NCBI RefSeq assembly: GCF_014281125.1
Contig: NZ_JACOEA010000003.1
Span: 124,001-188,000, forward strand
DNA length: 64,000 bases
Source of the DNA: Lawsonibacter celer
GTDB taxonomy: Bacteria > Bacillota > Clostridia > Oscillospirales > Oscillospiraceae
Direction: 5' to 3'
The notes under the pieces: model-generated
The model's input: only the letters and a program-made list of their open reading frames with translations
What the model was told of the DNA's origin: nothing
Databases searched by the model: none
In this document: positions 9,241 through 17,767 of the stretch, piece by piece
Position numbering within the stretch: the first letter of the stretch is position 1
Layout: each line of letters begins with the position of its first letter
Translations under genes and position numbers: made by a program

Positions 9241-9654
9241 ATGGTGAGAGTGATCATGGGTGTCAAGGGTACCGGTAAAACCAAGCAGATGATCGAACTC
9301 ATTAATTCCGCTGTCCACAGCGAGAACGGCAACGTGGTGTGCATCGAGCGTGGCAATAAATTAACCTATGACATCCATTCCAAGATCCGTCTTGTGGAAG
9401 CCGGCCACTATGATATGAGCAATTATGACTTCCTGAAGGGCTTCATCAGCGGGCTGTACGCCGGCAACTACGACATTACCCATGTGTTTATCGACAGCCT
9501 GACCAAGATCGTCCCCTCTGACGTCAGCGACTGTGCCACGGAGGACTTCCTGGACTGGCTGAACGCCTTCTCCGAAAAGGAACACATTAAATTTACCGTC
9601 ACCATCAGCGCCGATACCGCCCTGGCCACCGAGGGCATTAAAAAATATTTTTGA
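9241..9654 (+). CDS. Conserved small P-loop protein, function unknown
   Basis: The product has 137 residues. A Walker A motif GVKGTGKT occupies residues 7-14, and THVFIDSLTKI (about residue 80) looks like a Walker B strand. There is no HTH, membrane helix or further domain, so this is a minimal nucleotide-binding fold. ATG 9241 has AAGGAG at 9227-9232; an ATG nine bases earlier overlaps that site and is unlikely. It has its own promoter and terminator and sits between pgi and signal peptidase without obvious partners. I recall close relatives in many Clostridia annotated only as hypothetical; no function is assigned here. Confidence 0.8.
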   Translation: MVRVIMGVKGTGKTKQMIELINSAVHSENGNVVCIERGNKLTYDIHSKIRLVEAGHYDMSNYDFLKGFISGLYAGNYDITHVFIDSLTKIVPSDVSDCATEDFLDWLNAFSEKEHIKFTVTISADTALATEGIKKYF

Positions 9655-9665
9655 TCTTATTCATA

Positions 9666-9700
9666 AAAAGAGGTCCAGCCTTGCGGCTGGACCTCTTTTC
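9666..9700. terminator. Bidirectional terminator
   Basis: A perfect 15-bp stem (AAAAGAGGTCCAGCC / GGCTGGACCTCTTTT) with a TTGC loop, flanked by A and T runs, sits between two convergent genes and can serve both. Confidence 0.9.
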
Positions 9701-9711
9701 TGTGTGTCCAT

Positions 9712-10287
9712 TCACTCGATGGCCCCAAAATTCTGAAACGGCAGAAGGATAAACAGGGCCCTGCCCAGCACGTAGCGCTCATCCACCAGGCCCAGGCGCG
9801 GGTCCCGGCTGTCGGAGGAATTATTGCGGTTGTCACCCATGACAAAAATGGATCCCTCGGGCACCTCCACGGACGTGATGGACTCAAAATAGGGCTCCTG
9901 CATGGCCTCGTTGATATACGGCTCGTCCAGGACCACCCCGTCCACCGTTACGGTTCCCGCGCGGTAGTCAATCTCCACGGTCTGCCCGCCGGTGGCGATC
10001 ACCCGCTTGACAATGGGCTGGGGCAGGAAGGAATCCTTGGTCAGCACCACCACATCCCCCTGCTTGGGCTCGTATCCCAGGCTCTGGAGCAGCAGCATGT
10101 CGTGGTCATGGAGGGTAGGCACCATGGAACTGCCGTCCACGCCGATGATACGCCCCACCATGGTAAAGATCAGGATCAGGGCCACCAGCGCCATCACCAG
10201 GGCCTGAAGCCAAAAGTACAGATCCAGCTTGAGAGAGTCTCCGCTGGATAGCTCCTCCTGGGTCTCTTTTTCCTTCGCCAATGGCAT
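9712..10287 (-). CDS. lepB: Signal peptidase I
   Basis: This 191-residue membrane serine protease removes signal peptides from exported proteins. After a short cytoplasmic tail there is one membrane helix (residues about 24-47), then box B with catalytic Ser54 (GVDGSSMVPTL), the general-base Lys94 in PIVKRVIATGG, and box E GDNRNNSSDSRD. The order Ser-Lys-box E is complete, so it should be active. I chose ATG 10287; upstream in-frame codons lack a signal. A second, closely similar enzyme runs off the end of the window (63,605 onward), so the organism has at least two type I peptidases. It is convergent with the P-loop gene and shares its terminator. Confidence 0.93.
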   Translation of the reverse strand: MPLAKEKETQEELSSGDSLKLDLYFWLQALVMALVALILIFTMVGRIIGVDGSSMVPTLHDHDMLLLQSLGYEPKQGDVVVLTKDSFLPQPIVKRVIATGGQTVEIDYRAGTVTVDGVVLDEPYINEAMQEPYFESITSVEVPEGSIFVMGDNRNNSSDSRDPRLGLVDERYVLGRALFILLPFQNFGAIE

Positions 10288-10334
10288 CAGCCCCCATAAA
10301 TTCGTATGAATATGCCTATTATATGACCTCTTGC

Positions 10335-12569
10335 TCAGGATTGCAAGGGAATGATGGCGGCGTCCCTTCGATTCGCCGCCCAATCGGCCTCCCGGCCATG
10401 GCAGGTAAACAGCAGGATCTGTCGTCTGGCTCCCTCTGCCGCCAAGACCTCCAGGGCCCGGGCCATTCGGGCGTCGTCAAAGCTCAACAGCGCGTCGTCC
10501 AGCACCAGGGGCGCCGGGTCCTCCGCCGGGAGGGCCAGCTCGCACACTGCCAGGCGCACCGCCAGATAGAGCTGGTCCGCCGTCCCCTGGGACAGGGCAA
10601 TGGCCCGCCGGGGGGTAATGGCTCCCGCCTCCTCCCCCAGCGCCTCAAACTGCCGGGTGAGGGTCACCCGGTCGTATTTCCCGCCGGTGAGAGCGGCAAA
10701 GAGCTCCCCTGCCCGCCGGTTCAAGGCAGGGGAAAAGCGCTCCTGCAGGCGGCTGTTGGCCTGCTCCAATCCTGCCAGGGCCAGATCCAGGGCCTGATAT
10801 TCCGCCCGGCGGCGGGCGAGCTCCTCTCCCAGCTCCTCCCGCCGGGCCTGAAACAGGACCGGGTCTCCCAGGCTGTTGCGCTCTCCCTGAGCCATGGCCT
10901 GCGCGCTGCGCAGACGGGCGATCTCCTGCTCCGCCGCCGCCAGACGGGCGGCGGTCTCCGCCGGATCAAAGCGGGGCTCCAGCCCCTCCGCATTCCCGCC
11001 GTCCCCCTCGGGTGCGGGCAGACTCTCCGCCAGACGGCGGGCTCCCTCCAGCCTGGCCTGGGCCACCGCCCATTTTTCCTCCAGTCTCAGGGTGCGGGAG
11101 ATGGCGGCCGAAATCCCAAACACGTCGGTGACCGCAGGGGCAAAGGTGCGGGCAAAGACCAGCAGCTGCCCGGCCAACTCCTCCCGCTGGGCATTGAGTC
11201 CCTCCAGAGAGGCCCGCACAGTCTCGGTCTGCTTCTGCGCCTGGGCGGCCAGCACCCACCGCTCCCGGTAGTCGTTGGCCTGTCTGAGAATATCGTCCGG
11301 GCTCTCAGCCCCATAGGATTTCAGCAGAGCCTCCCTCACATTGCGCTGTGTCTTTTTGCGGACAGCGGCCACCGCAAACACTACAGCGCCCGCTGCGGCG
11401 CACACGCCGGCCAGACCCAGGCCCGCAGGCAGCGGCAGGACCCGAGCGATCCCCAGGCCCGCCAGCAGGGCGGCGGCCGCCAGAAACAGCACGGCGGCCG
11501 CATATTTTCCGCCCGAGCTGGTGCGCCTTCCCGCCTCCTCCGCATCCTGGGAGGCCTGCCGCCACGCCCCATCCGGGTCCAGGCCGATAAAATGCTCATC
11601 CGCGGCGGCTGCGCGCGCCTTTTGCTCCGCCTCCTCCGCCTCTCCCAGCTGCCGCTGGGCCAGCTGGGCGTTGGACTTCAGTGTGTTCAGGTAGTTCAGG
11701 TCCTCCTGGGCCTGGCGCAGCCGCTCCCGGTTCGGGGGCGGTCCGTGGCGGGTCAGCTCCGCCCGCAGGGCATCCGTCTCCGCCTGGGCCTGCTCCAGGG
11801 CTGCCTGAGCCGCCTCATACTTCTGCCGCCGGAGGGCCTTCTGCCGGGCCAGGTGCACGCTCTGCTCCCGCAGCAACAGGTCCCGCTCCCGCCCCAGCTC
11901 GTCCAGCTCCCGCCGGGCCTCCTCGCTCAGGCGGTGAGCCCTGGCCTGTCGGGCCAGGGTGTCCTCCAGCACGGCCAGCTCGTCCTCCCCTCTGGGAATG
12001 AGGCCGGTTTTGTTGTGCTGCCGCCGGTTGCGCCAGTCCTTCAGCCGCCGCTCCACCTGGGAGAAGGACACGTCCTCCTCCCCGCTGGAGACCAGCGCAG
12101 CGATGCGGGCCTCTAGGGCCGGGGCTGCGTCGATGGCTGCCCTGCCCTGTCCCACAAAGGCGGAGCGCTCAAAGACCTCCCGGGGGGCGCCGACCAGCAG
12201 CTCCCCGGCATTCTCTGCCGTCAGTTCCGCCACCGGCTCCCCGGTGGCGGTGTATACCCCCTCGAAGGAGCCGAAGGGCGTGTTCCCCCTGGGGCCCCGG
12301 CGCAGGGTGATCTCCCGCCCCCGCCATACCAGATCCGCCGCGCCCTCCATGGCCGCACCGCTCCAGGGCTGATAGCGGTTCTTCTCCGCAAGATAGCCCT
12401 GCCTGTCCCGCTCCTTGGTGGGCACGCCGTAGAGCATGGCCCGGAGAAAGGCCGACCAGGTGGACTTGCCCCCCTCGTTGGGGGCCTGGATGATGTTCAG
12501 CCCGTCCTTCAGGGTCAGGGTCTGATGGTCCAGCCCGCCGAAGCAGGCCCGCAGTTCCTTGATTTTCAT
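10335..12569 (-). CDS. yhaN: YhaN-like SMC/Rad50-type ATPase with central membrane segment
   Basis: This 744-residue protein has an N-terminal Walker A (QAPNEGGKST, near residue 30), long coiled coils, and a C-terminal ABC signature (ALSQGTADQLYLAVRLA) with Walker B LVLDDALLSFDD. Two strong hydrophobic segments lie near residues 355-410, between the coiled coils where Rad50/SbcC has its zinc hook. That layout matches Bacillus YhaN rather than soluble SbcC. Its ATG overlaps the stop of the nuclease gene upstream by four bases (ATGA), so translation is coupled and the two form a complex like SbcCD/Mre11-Rad50. A role in DNA end processing at the membrane is inferred. Confidence 0.88.
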   Translation of the reverse strand: MKIKELRACFGGLDHQTLTLKDGLNIIQAPNEGGKSTWSAFLRAMLYGVPTKERDRQGYLAEKNRYQPWSGAAMEGAADLVWRGREITLRRGPRGNTPFGSFEGVYTATGEPVAELTAENAGELLVGAPREVFERSAFVGQGRAAIDAAPALEARIAALVSSGEEDVSFSQVERRLKDWRNRRQHNKTGLIPRGEDELAVLEDTLARQARAHRLSEEARRELDELGRERDLLLREQSVHLARQKALRRQKYEAAQAALEQAQAETDALRAELTRHGPPPNRERLRQAQEDLNYLNTLKSNAQLAQRQLGEAEEAEQKARAAAADEHFIGLDPDGAWRQASQDAEEAGRRTSSGGKYAAAVLFLAAAALLAGLGIARVLPLPAGLGLAGVCAAAGAVVFAVAAVRKKTQRNVREALLKSYGAESPDDILRQANDYRERWVLAAQAQKQTETVRASLEGLNAQREELAGQLLVFARTFAPAVTDVFGISAAISRTLRLEEKWAVAQARLEGARRLAESLPAPEGDGGNAEGLEPRFDPAETAARLAAAEQEIARLRSAQAMAQGERNSLGDPVLFQARREELGEELARRRAEYQALDLALAGLEQANSRLQERFSPALNRRAGELFAALTGGKYDRVTLTRQFEALGEEAGAITPRRAIALSQGTADQLYLAVRLAVCELALPAEDPAPLVLDDALLSFDDARMARALEVLAAEGARRQILLFTCHGREADWAANRRDAAIIPLQS

Positions 12570-13663
12570 AGGCAGGGGTCCTCCCCATTCTCCAGTGCGG
12601 CCAGACCGAATCGGGCCGCCTGCTCCAGGAGCGCGCGCTCCTGTCCGTCCGCCGCCCCTTCCCACTGCTCCCGCAGCTGCCGCAGGAAGAGCCCGGTGAG
12701 GTTGTCCTCCCCGGCGCGCGCCCACAGGTCACGCCGGGGGCGGCTCTCGTCCCGCAGCTCCACATGGTAGAACCGCGCCTTCAACCCCTCCTCCAGGGCG
12801 GCCAGGTCGGGCGCCTCCTCCCGCTGTCCCGTAAGCACCACCCGGTACACGTCCCGCTCCGTCCCACCGGGCAGGGCGGCGCGCACCGCCTCCTCCGGGG
12901 AGGCCGCTCCGGTCAGGTCCACCGGCAGCACGCCGTACCGGCGGCCGGCCAGGGGGACAAACTCCCCGCTCACCTGTCCGCCGTCGACGGTGACCGCCAG
13001 CACGCCCTTGTCCCCCAGCTCGTCAAAGCCGCGTCCCTGCGGGCAGCCGGGGTAGGCCCACCAGGTCTCTCCGGCCTTCTGCAGGCCGGAGCAGGTGTGA
13101 ACATGGCCCAGGGCCAGGTAGGTCAGGCCGCTGGCGGCGATGTCCTCCCGGGAGAGAGGACCGTAGCGGCCCGCGTTGTCCACATCCCCGTGGAGGACCA
13201 TCACATGGATTTTTCCGTCCGCCGGGGCACGGAACCCCAGCAGGGGGGAGCGGTCGGCCCTGGGGGTGGTGAAGGCCGCGCCGTGTACCACGCAGCCGAG
13301 CCCCGGCAGCTCCACCGACTCCACGGCCACCGAGGTGAAGATATGTACGTTATCCGGCCACAGCTTCCCGGCGTAGAGGGAACGGGCCTGATAGAAATCG
13401 TGGTTGCCCGGCGCGATGAACACCAGGGCCGGAATACGGCCCAGGGCCCTGGAGAGGGCCTGGGCCGTCTCATAATAGGTCTCCCCGGAGTCCAGCAGAT
13501 CGCCGGAGAGCAGCACCAGGTCGGCCCTGCGCTCCACAGCCAGGTCGGCCAGTCGGTCCAGCAGCTGCCGCTGCTCCGCCCGGCGCTGGGCGGCCTGCTC
13601 CGGGGGGAGGGCCGCAAATGGGGCGTCCAGATGGAAGTCCGCCCCGTGGATGATCTTCAGCAT
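12566..13663 (-). CDS. yhaO: YhaO-like DNA repair exonuclease (Mre11/SbcD-type metallophosphoesterase)
   Basis: This 365-residue calcineurin-like phosphoesterase carries all five metal motifs in order: HGADFHLD at the start, LLSGDLLD, APGNHDFY, VLHGDVD and LALGHVHT. That arrangement is diagnostic of the Mre11/SbcD/YhaO nuclease subunit, which cuts DNA with two metal ions. The C-terminal third would dock on the ATPase partner encoded immediately downstream with a four-base overlap. The start ATG 13663 follows AGAGAGGAACGACT. The YmdB gene ends 48 bases upstream on the same strand and may share a transcript. Confidence 0.9.
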   Translation of the reverse strand: MLKIIHGADFHLDAPFAALPPEQAAQRRAEQRQLLDRLADLAVERRADLVLLSGDLLDSGETYYETAQALSRALGRIPALVFIAPGNHDFYQARSLYAGKLWPDNVHIFTSVAVESVELPGLGCVVHGAAFTTPRADRSPLLGFRAPADGKIHVMVLHGDVDNAGRYGPLSREDIAASGLTYLALGHVHTCSGLQKAGETWWAYPGCPQGRGFDELGDKGVLAVTVDGGQVSGEFVPLAGRRYGVLPVDLTGAASPEEAVRAALPGGTERDVYRVVLTGQREEAPDLAALEEGLKARFYHVELRDESRPRRDLWARAGEDNLTGLFLRQLREQWEGAADGQERALLEQAARFGLAALENGEDPCL

Positions 13664-13711
13664 AGTCGTTCCTCTCTCTGGTTGATTGGCTCCCCTTGGG
13701 GAGACGGCGGG

Positions 13712-14491
13712 TCACTCCCCCAGATCCACCCGCTCCACGCCGACGCAGCGCCGCCGGTCGGTGTCAATGGAGAATACCACACTCTCCAGCTTGCAGGGAC
13801 CGGGGGCGGGCTCAAACCGCTGGGGCAGGCCGCCCAGGAAGCGGTTGATGGCCTGCTCCGGCTTAATCCCCAGCACGGAGCGCACCGGCCCGGTCATGCC
13901 CAGGTCGGTGATAAAGCCCAGCCCCTTTTCCAGCACCTGGGCGTCCGCCGTTGGCACATGGGTGTGGGTGCCCCAGAGCGCCTGAGCCCGCCCGTCTAGG
14001 TAGTAGGCCATGGCCCCCTTCTCGCTGGTGGCCTCGGCGTGGAAATCCACCAGCACCACATCCGCGTCCATGTCCCGCAGGATCCGGCTGGCCACGGTAA
14101 AGGGATTGTCAAAATTGCTGTCCATCTCACACCGGCCGATGAGGTTGATGACGCCGATGCGCAGGCCGTTGGGGCCGTCGTACACCCCCCAGCCGCGGCC
14201 GGGCACCCGGCTGGTGTAATTGGCCGGGCGTAGGATATCCCGGTTGTCCTCCAGGAAATCCGCGATCTGGATGCGGTTCCAGGTGTGGTTGCCCAGGGTG
14301 ATCACGTCGGCGCCGGCGTCGAAAATCGCCCTGGCCTGCCGGGGCAGGATCCCCACGCCCGAGGCGTTCTCCCCGTTGACCACGGCAAAATGGATGTCCT
14401 TGAGCTTTTTTAATGCCCGCAGGTGGCGGTCCAGATACTCCACCCCGGCGTCGCCCACTACGTCGCCCACGGCCAGCACGTTCAAAATCAT
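13712..14491 (-). CDS. ymdB: YmdB-family metallophosphoesterase (2',3'-cyclic nucleotide phosphodiesterase)
   Basis: The protein has 259 residues and matches the YmdB family (TIGR00282). Metal-binding motifs are clear: AVGDVVGDAG at the start, VVNGENASGVG, TLGNHTWNR, VVLVDFHAEATSEK and LWGTHTHVPTAD. In Bacillus, YmdB hydrolyses 2',3'-cAMP and affects the choice between motility and biofilm. The ATG at 14491 has GAGGGAACTGCC before it; the longer upstream frame is not supported. It stands upstream of yhaO-yhaN on the same strand. In many Firmicutes it follows rny, which is not present here. Confidence 0.93.
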   Translation of the reverse strand: MILNVLAVGDVVGDAGVEYLDRHLRALKKLKDIHFAVVNGENASGVGILPRQARAIFDAGADVITLGNHTWNRIQIADFLEDNRDILRPANYTSRVPGRGWGVYDGPNGLRIGVINLIGRCEMDSNFDNPFTVASRILRDMDADVVLVDFHAEATSEKGAMAYYLDGRAQALWGTHTHVPTADAQVLEKGLGFITDLGMTGPVRSVLGIKPEQAINRFLGGLPQRFEPAPGPCKLESVVFSIDTDRRRCVGVERVDLGE

Positions 14492-14647
14492 GGCAGTTCC
14501 CTCTCTTTCACGGGTTTTATTATATGCGATTTTCTTCAAAAGGGCAATCGTAACCTTCTGTCACTCTTTGCCTCCGCATCTTTACCGCTCTGCAACCCCT
14601 TGTTTCCGGCCCTTCTGGTATACTATGGCTGAAAAGAGGTCTTTTTC

Positions 14648-15664
14648 ATGCGCAGAACAGGCCTGCTAGGCGTGCTGTGCGCCCTGGCGCTGGCATTCTC
14701 TCTCTCCGCCTGTACCCGGGAGGCCCCACCCCCGGTGCAGACCACCCCGCTCCCGGAGGACGCCCCCCGCGTCCTCACCCAGGAGGAGCTTGACCGGATC
14801 AACGAGGCCTTCTCCCCCCAGGTGGAGCGGGACGGGGAGGACTGGCACATCCGCTCGCACCGGGACACCGCCGATGACTTTCTGCTGGAGCTGCTGGCCG
14901 AGCTGGAAGGGGAGGACATCGGTTCCGTGAGCTGGTACGGTTCCAGTGCACCCCCAGAGGCGGACGAGCTGGCCGCCCTCATCCGGGCCGCAGCGTCCCA
15001 CCCGATGGACCACCCCGACCTCACCCTCAATGGCTCGGACACCGATGTGGTGTGGTCCCTGGATTGCTACCTGGCTCCCAAGGGGCAGGATGTCTATTCC
15101 GATGTGGACGCGCTCTATCTCTGGGCCGGTCTGGAGGAAAATGTGGTAGAGGTCTTTGGCGGAGCCAATCTGCCCAACGGCAGGGTTCATCTGGAGGACG
15201 AGACCCTCTACCAGCTTCTCCGCACCAGCTGCGACAGCGATACCGTCATCAACGAAACCTATTATGAGAAGTACCGGGACATGGTGGACGGCTACTACGA
15301 CAGCCGGCTGGAGCATTTGAAGGAGACGGGCTATGTCTCCTGGGAGCTGACGGAGTTCCTCGGTGTGCTGGGCACCACCAAGGAGTCGGGCAAGGGGGCC
15401 GTGGCCTTCCGCATGAACGCCGCTTTCCGCACCGACCCGCCGGAGCTGGCCCCCAACCGGATCGCCGGGGGCGCCTATGTGGACAGCCAGCTGCGCGTCC
15501 ACGCCCTGGACTGGCAGAACGTCTATCTGGTAACTCTGGATGACGAGCCGGTGGGCATCGCCTTCGGGGACGATATCATCGACTACATCACAGACCACTG
15601 GGGCGAGGAGGTGGACCCTGCCGAGCTCCGGGCGGCGGTGGAGGCCGCCGGGCGCGGGGGATAA
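14648..15664 (+). CDS. Putative lipoprotein, function unknown
   Basis: This is a 338-residue exported lipoprotein. A short basic N-terminus and hydrophobic core lead to a lipobox LSAC with the lipidated Cys22, followed by a proline/threonine-rich linker. The remainder is acidic and soluble, with no motif I recognise. AGAGGT lies nine bases before ATG 14648, and a TATACT -10 box about 25 bases upstream of the start suggests its own transcript. It is divergent from ymdB. The htpG promoter begins about 25 bases after its stop. Export and lipidation are well supported; function is not. Confidence 0.8.
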   Translation: MRRTGLLGVLCALALAFSLSACTREAPPPVQTTPLPEDAPRVLTQEELDRINEAFSPQVERDGEDWHIRSHRDTADDFLLELLAELEGEDIGSVSWYGSSAPPEADELAALIRAAASHPMDHPDLTLNGSDTDVVWSLDCYLAPKGQDVYSDVDALYLWAGLEENVVEVFGGANLPNGRVHLEDETLYQLLRTSCDSDTVINETYYEKYRDMVDGYYDSRLEHLKETGYVSWELTEFLGVLGTTKESGKGAVAFRMNAAFRTDPPELAPNRIAGGAYVDSQLRVHALDWQNVYLVTLDDEPVGIAFGDDIIDYITDHWGEEVDPAELRAAVEAAGRGG

Positions 15665-15689
15665 ATTTGTAAACATTTCTTGAACCCCC

Positions 15690-15718
15690 TTGAAAATTCC
15701 CATACGAAGTATCATAAT
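15690..15718 (+). promoter_or_regulatory. Sigma-A promoter of htpG
   Basis: TTGAAA (15690-15695), a 17-base spacer and CATAAT (15713-15718). The -10 box touches the left end of the CIRCE palindrome, so a bound repressor would cover the start site. Confidence 0.75.
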
Positions 15719-15756
15719 AGCGTTAGCACTCAAAACTTTTGAGTGCTAACGCTATT
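15716..15756. promoter_or_regulatory. CIRCE operator (HrcA binding site)
   Basis: The canonical arms TTAGCACTC (15723-15731) and GAGTGCTAA (15741-15749) are both exact and separated by the required nine bases. The symmetry extends beyond the consensus: 20 bases on each side of a single central C pair perfectly. CIRCE is the binding site of the HrcA heat-shock repressor. Here it lies over the transcription start of htpG, 37 bases before the gene. Confidence 0.97.
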
Positions 15757-15793
15757 GTTTTTACAAATGATTTTTATATAGGAGGCCCATACC

Positions 15794-17716
15794 ATGGCAA
15801 AAAAGCAGTTTAAAACCGAATCCAAGCGCATCCTGGACCTGATGATCAACTCCATCTACACCCATAAGGAGATTTTCCTGCGGGAGATCATCTCCAACGC
15901 CAGCGACGCCATCGACAAGCTGGCCTATAAGGCCCTGACCGACGGGGACGGCAGCTTCGACCGCTCCAAGCTGGCCATCACCCTGATCCCCGACGAGGCC
16001 GGGCGCACTCTCACCGTGCGGGACAACGGCGTGGGCATGACCAAGGAGGAGCTGGAGACCAACCTGGGCACCATCGCCAAGAGCGGCTCCCTCCAGTTCA
16101 AGAAAGACATGGCCCAGGCCGAGGGCGTGGGCGAAAACGACCTGGACATCATCGGCCAGTTCGGCGTTGGCTTCTACTCCGCCTTCATGGTGGCCGACAG
16201 GCTGACCGTCACCTCCAGGGCCTACGGCAGCGACGAGGCCTGGCGCTGGGAATCCTCCGGTGCGGACGGGTACACCATCACCCCCTGTGAGAAGGCGGAG
16301 GTGGGCACGGAAATCGTCATGTCCATCAAGCCCGACGCCGACGAGGAGGACTACAGCCAGTACCTGCGCACCGCCACCCTGGAGCGGCTGGTGAAGAAGT
16401 ATTCCGACTATATCCACTATCCCATCCGCATGGAGGTGGAGCGCACCCACATGAAGGAGCGCCCGGCCGACGCGGGGGAGGACTACAAGCCCGAGTACGA
16501 GACCGTGAAGGAGTGGGCCACCCTCAACTCCATGGTGCCCCTCTGGCAGCGGCCCAAGAGCGAGGTCAAGAGCGAGGAATACAACGACTTCTACAAGGAG
16601 AAGTACGGCGACTGGGAGGACCCGCTGAGCGTCATCCACATCTCCGCCGAGGGTGCGGTGGAGTACAAGGCCCTGCTCTATCTCCCCGCCCACGCCCCCT
16701 TTGACTTCCACACCCGGGACTACCAGAAGGGCCTGCAGCTCTACTCCTCCGGCGTGATGATCATGGACAAGTGCGCCGATCTGCTGCCAGAGCATTTCCG
16801 CTTTGTTAAGGGCGTGGTGGATTCCTCTGACTTTTCCCTGAACATCAGCCGCGAGGTGCTGCAGCACACCCGGCAGCTGAAGGTCATCGCCGCCAACCTG
16901 GAGAAGAAGATCAAGGCCGAGCTGCTGCGCATCCAGAAGGAGGACCGGCCCAAGTACGAGCAGTTCTGGAAGGCCTTCGGCCTGCAGCTGAAGGTGGGCG
17001 TGGTGTCCGACTACGGCGCCCACAAGGACCTGCTGAAGGACCTGCTGCTCTTCTGGTCCACCAAGGAGGACAAGCTGACCACCCTGGCCGAGTACACCGG
17101 ACGCATGCCCCAGGCGCAGAAGTATATCTACTACGCCTGCGGAGAGGACGCGGCCAAGCTGTCCAAGCTGCCCCAGGCGGAGCGCATTCTGGACCAGGGC
17201 TATGAGATCCTCTGCCTCACCGAGGAGCCCGACGAGTTCGTCATCAACGCCTTGGGCGAGGCAGACGGCAAGTCCTTTAAATCCATCAATGACGAGGACG
17301 CCCTCCCCGAGACCGACGAGGCCAAAGCGGCCCTGGAAAAGAAGACCGAGGAAAACAAGGACGTGCTGGACTTTGTCCAGGAGACCCTGGGGGACAAGAT
17401 CCACGCGGCCCGGCTGTCCAAGCTGCTCAAGAGCGGGGCGGTGTGCATGACCACCGACGGCCCCATCTCCCTGGAGATGGAGAAGTACTTCCAGCGCATG
17501 GAGCCGGAGGCTGCCGGCCAGATGAAGGCCCAGCGGGTGCTGGAGCTCAACCCCGACTCCGGGGCCTTCGCCGCCCTGCGGGACGCCATGGAGAACGACA
17601 AGGAGCTGGCCAAAAAGTACGCCGAGCTGCTGTACAGCCAGGCCCTGCTCATTGCCGGCCTGCCTCTGGAGGACCCCGCCGCCTACACCGAGCTGGTGTG
17701 CTCCCTGATGAAATAA
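15794..17716 (+). CDS. htpG: HSP90-family molecular chaperone HtpG
   Basis: This 640-residue ATP-dependent chaperone works as a cytoplasmic dimer that refolds client proteins under stress. The N-terminal GHKL ATPase motifs are present: LREIISNASDAIDKL, DNGVGMTKEE, and the lid/glycine motif IGQFGVGFYSAFMV. The middle-domain catalytic loop GVVDSSDFSLNISRE follows, and the C-terminal dimerisation part is full length. Start ATG 15794 has TAGGAGG upstream. Control by the adjacent CIRCE site is strongly indicated; in Bacillus subtilis htpG is not in the HrcA regulon, so this wiring differs from that model. A strong terminator ends the unit. Confidence 0.98.
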   Translation: MAKKQFKTESKRILDLMINSIYTHKEIFLREIISNASDAIDKLAYKALTDGDGSFDRSKLAITLIPDEAGRTLTVRDNGVGMTKEELETNLGTIAKSGSLQFKKDMAQAEGVGENDLDIIGQFGVGFYSAFMVADRLTVTSRAYGSDEAWRWESSGADGYTITPCEKAEVGTEIVMSIKPDADEEDYSQYLRTATLERLVKKYSDYIHYPIRMEVERTHMKERPADAGEDYKPEYETVKEWATLNSMVPLWQRPKSEVKSEEYNDFYKEKYGDWEDPLSVIHISAEGAVEYKALLYLPAHAPFDFHTRDYQKGLQLYSSGVMIMDKCADLLPEHFRFVKGVVDSSDFSLNISREVLQHTRQLKVIAANLEKKIKAELLRIQKEDRPKYEQFWKAFGLQLKVGVVSDYGAHKDLLKDLLLFWSTKEDKLTTLAEYTGRMPQAQKYIYYACGEDAAKLSKLPQAERILDQGYEILCLTEEPDEFVINALGEADGKSFKSINDEDALPETDEAKAALEKKTEENKDVLDFVQETLGDKIHAARLSKLLKSGAVCMTTDGPISLEMEKYFQRMEPEAAGQMKAQRVLELNPDSGAFAALRDAMENDKELAKKYAELLYSQALLIAGLPLEDPAAYTELVCSLMK

Positions 17717-17730
17717 AAAAACAAACAAGA

Positions 17731-17766
17731 CCGCGCCCGGAGTGCTTTCCGGGCGCGGCTTTTTGT
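17731..17766 (+). terminator. Rho-independent terminator after htpG
   Basis: A perfect 11-bp stem (CCGCGCCCGGA / TCCGGGCGCGG), a GTGCTT loop and a T run. Confidence 0.9.
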
Positions 17767-17767
17767 C

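Noticed and set aside
10281..12116. A 611-codon plus-strand frame opposite the YhaN-like gene
   Set aside because: Gln/Arg/Pro-rich antisense translation without domains; the minus-strand ATPase has all expected motifs.
15761..17728. A 655-codon open frame on the minus strand opposite htpG
   Set aside because: It mirrors htpG codon by codon, has Gly/Val/Leu-rich antisense composition and no ribosome site. It is a shadow of a GC-rich gene.
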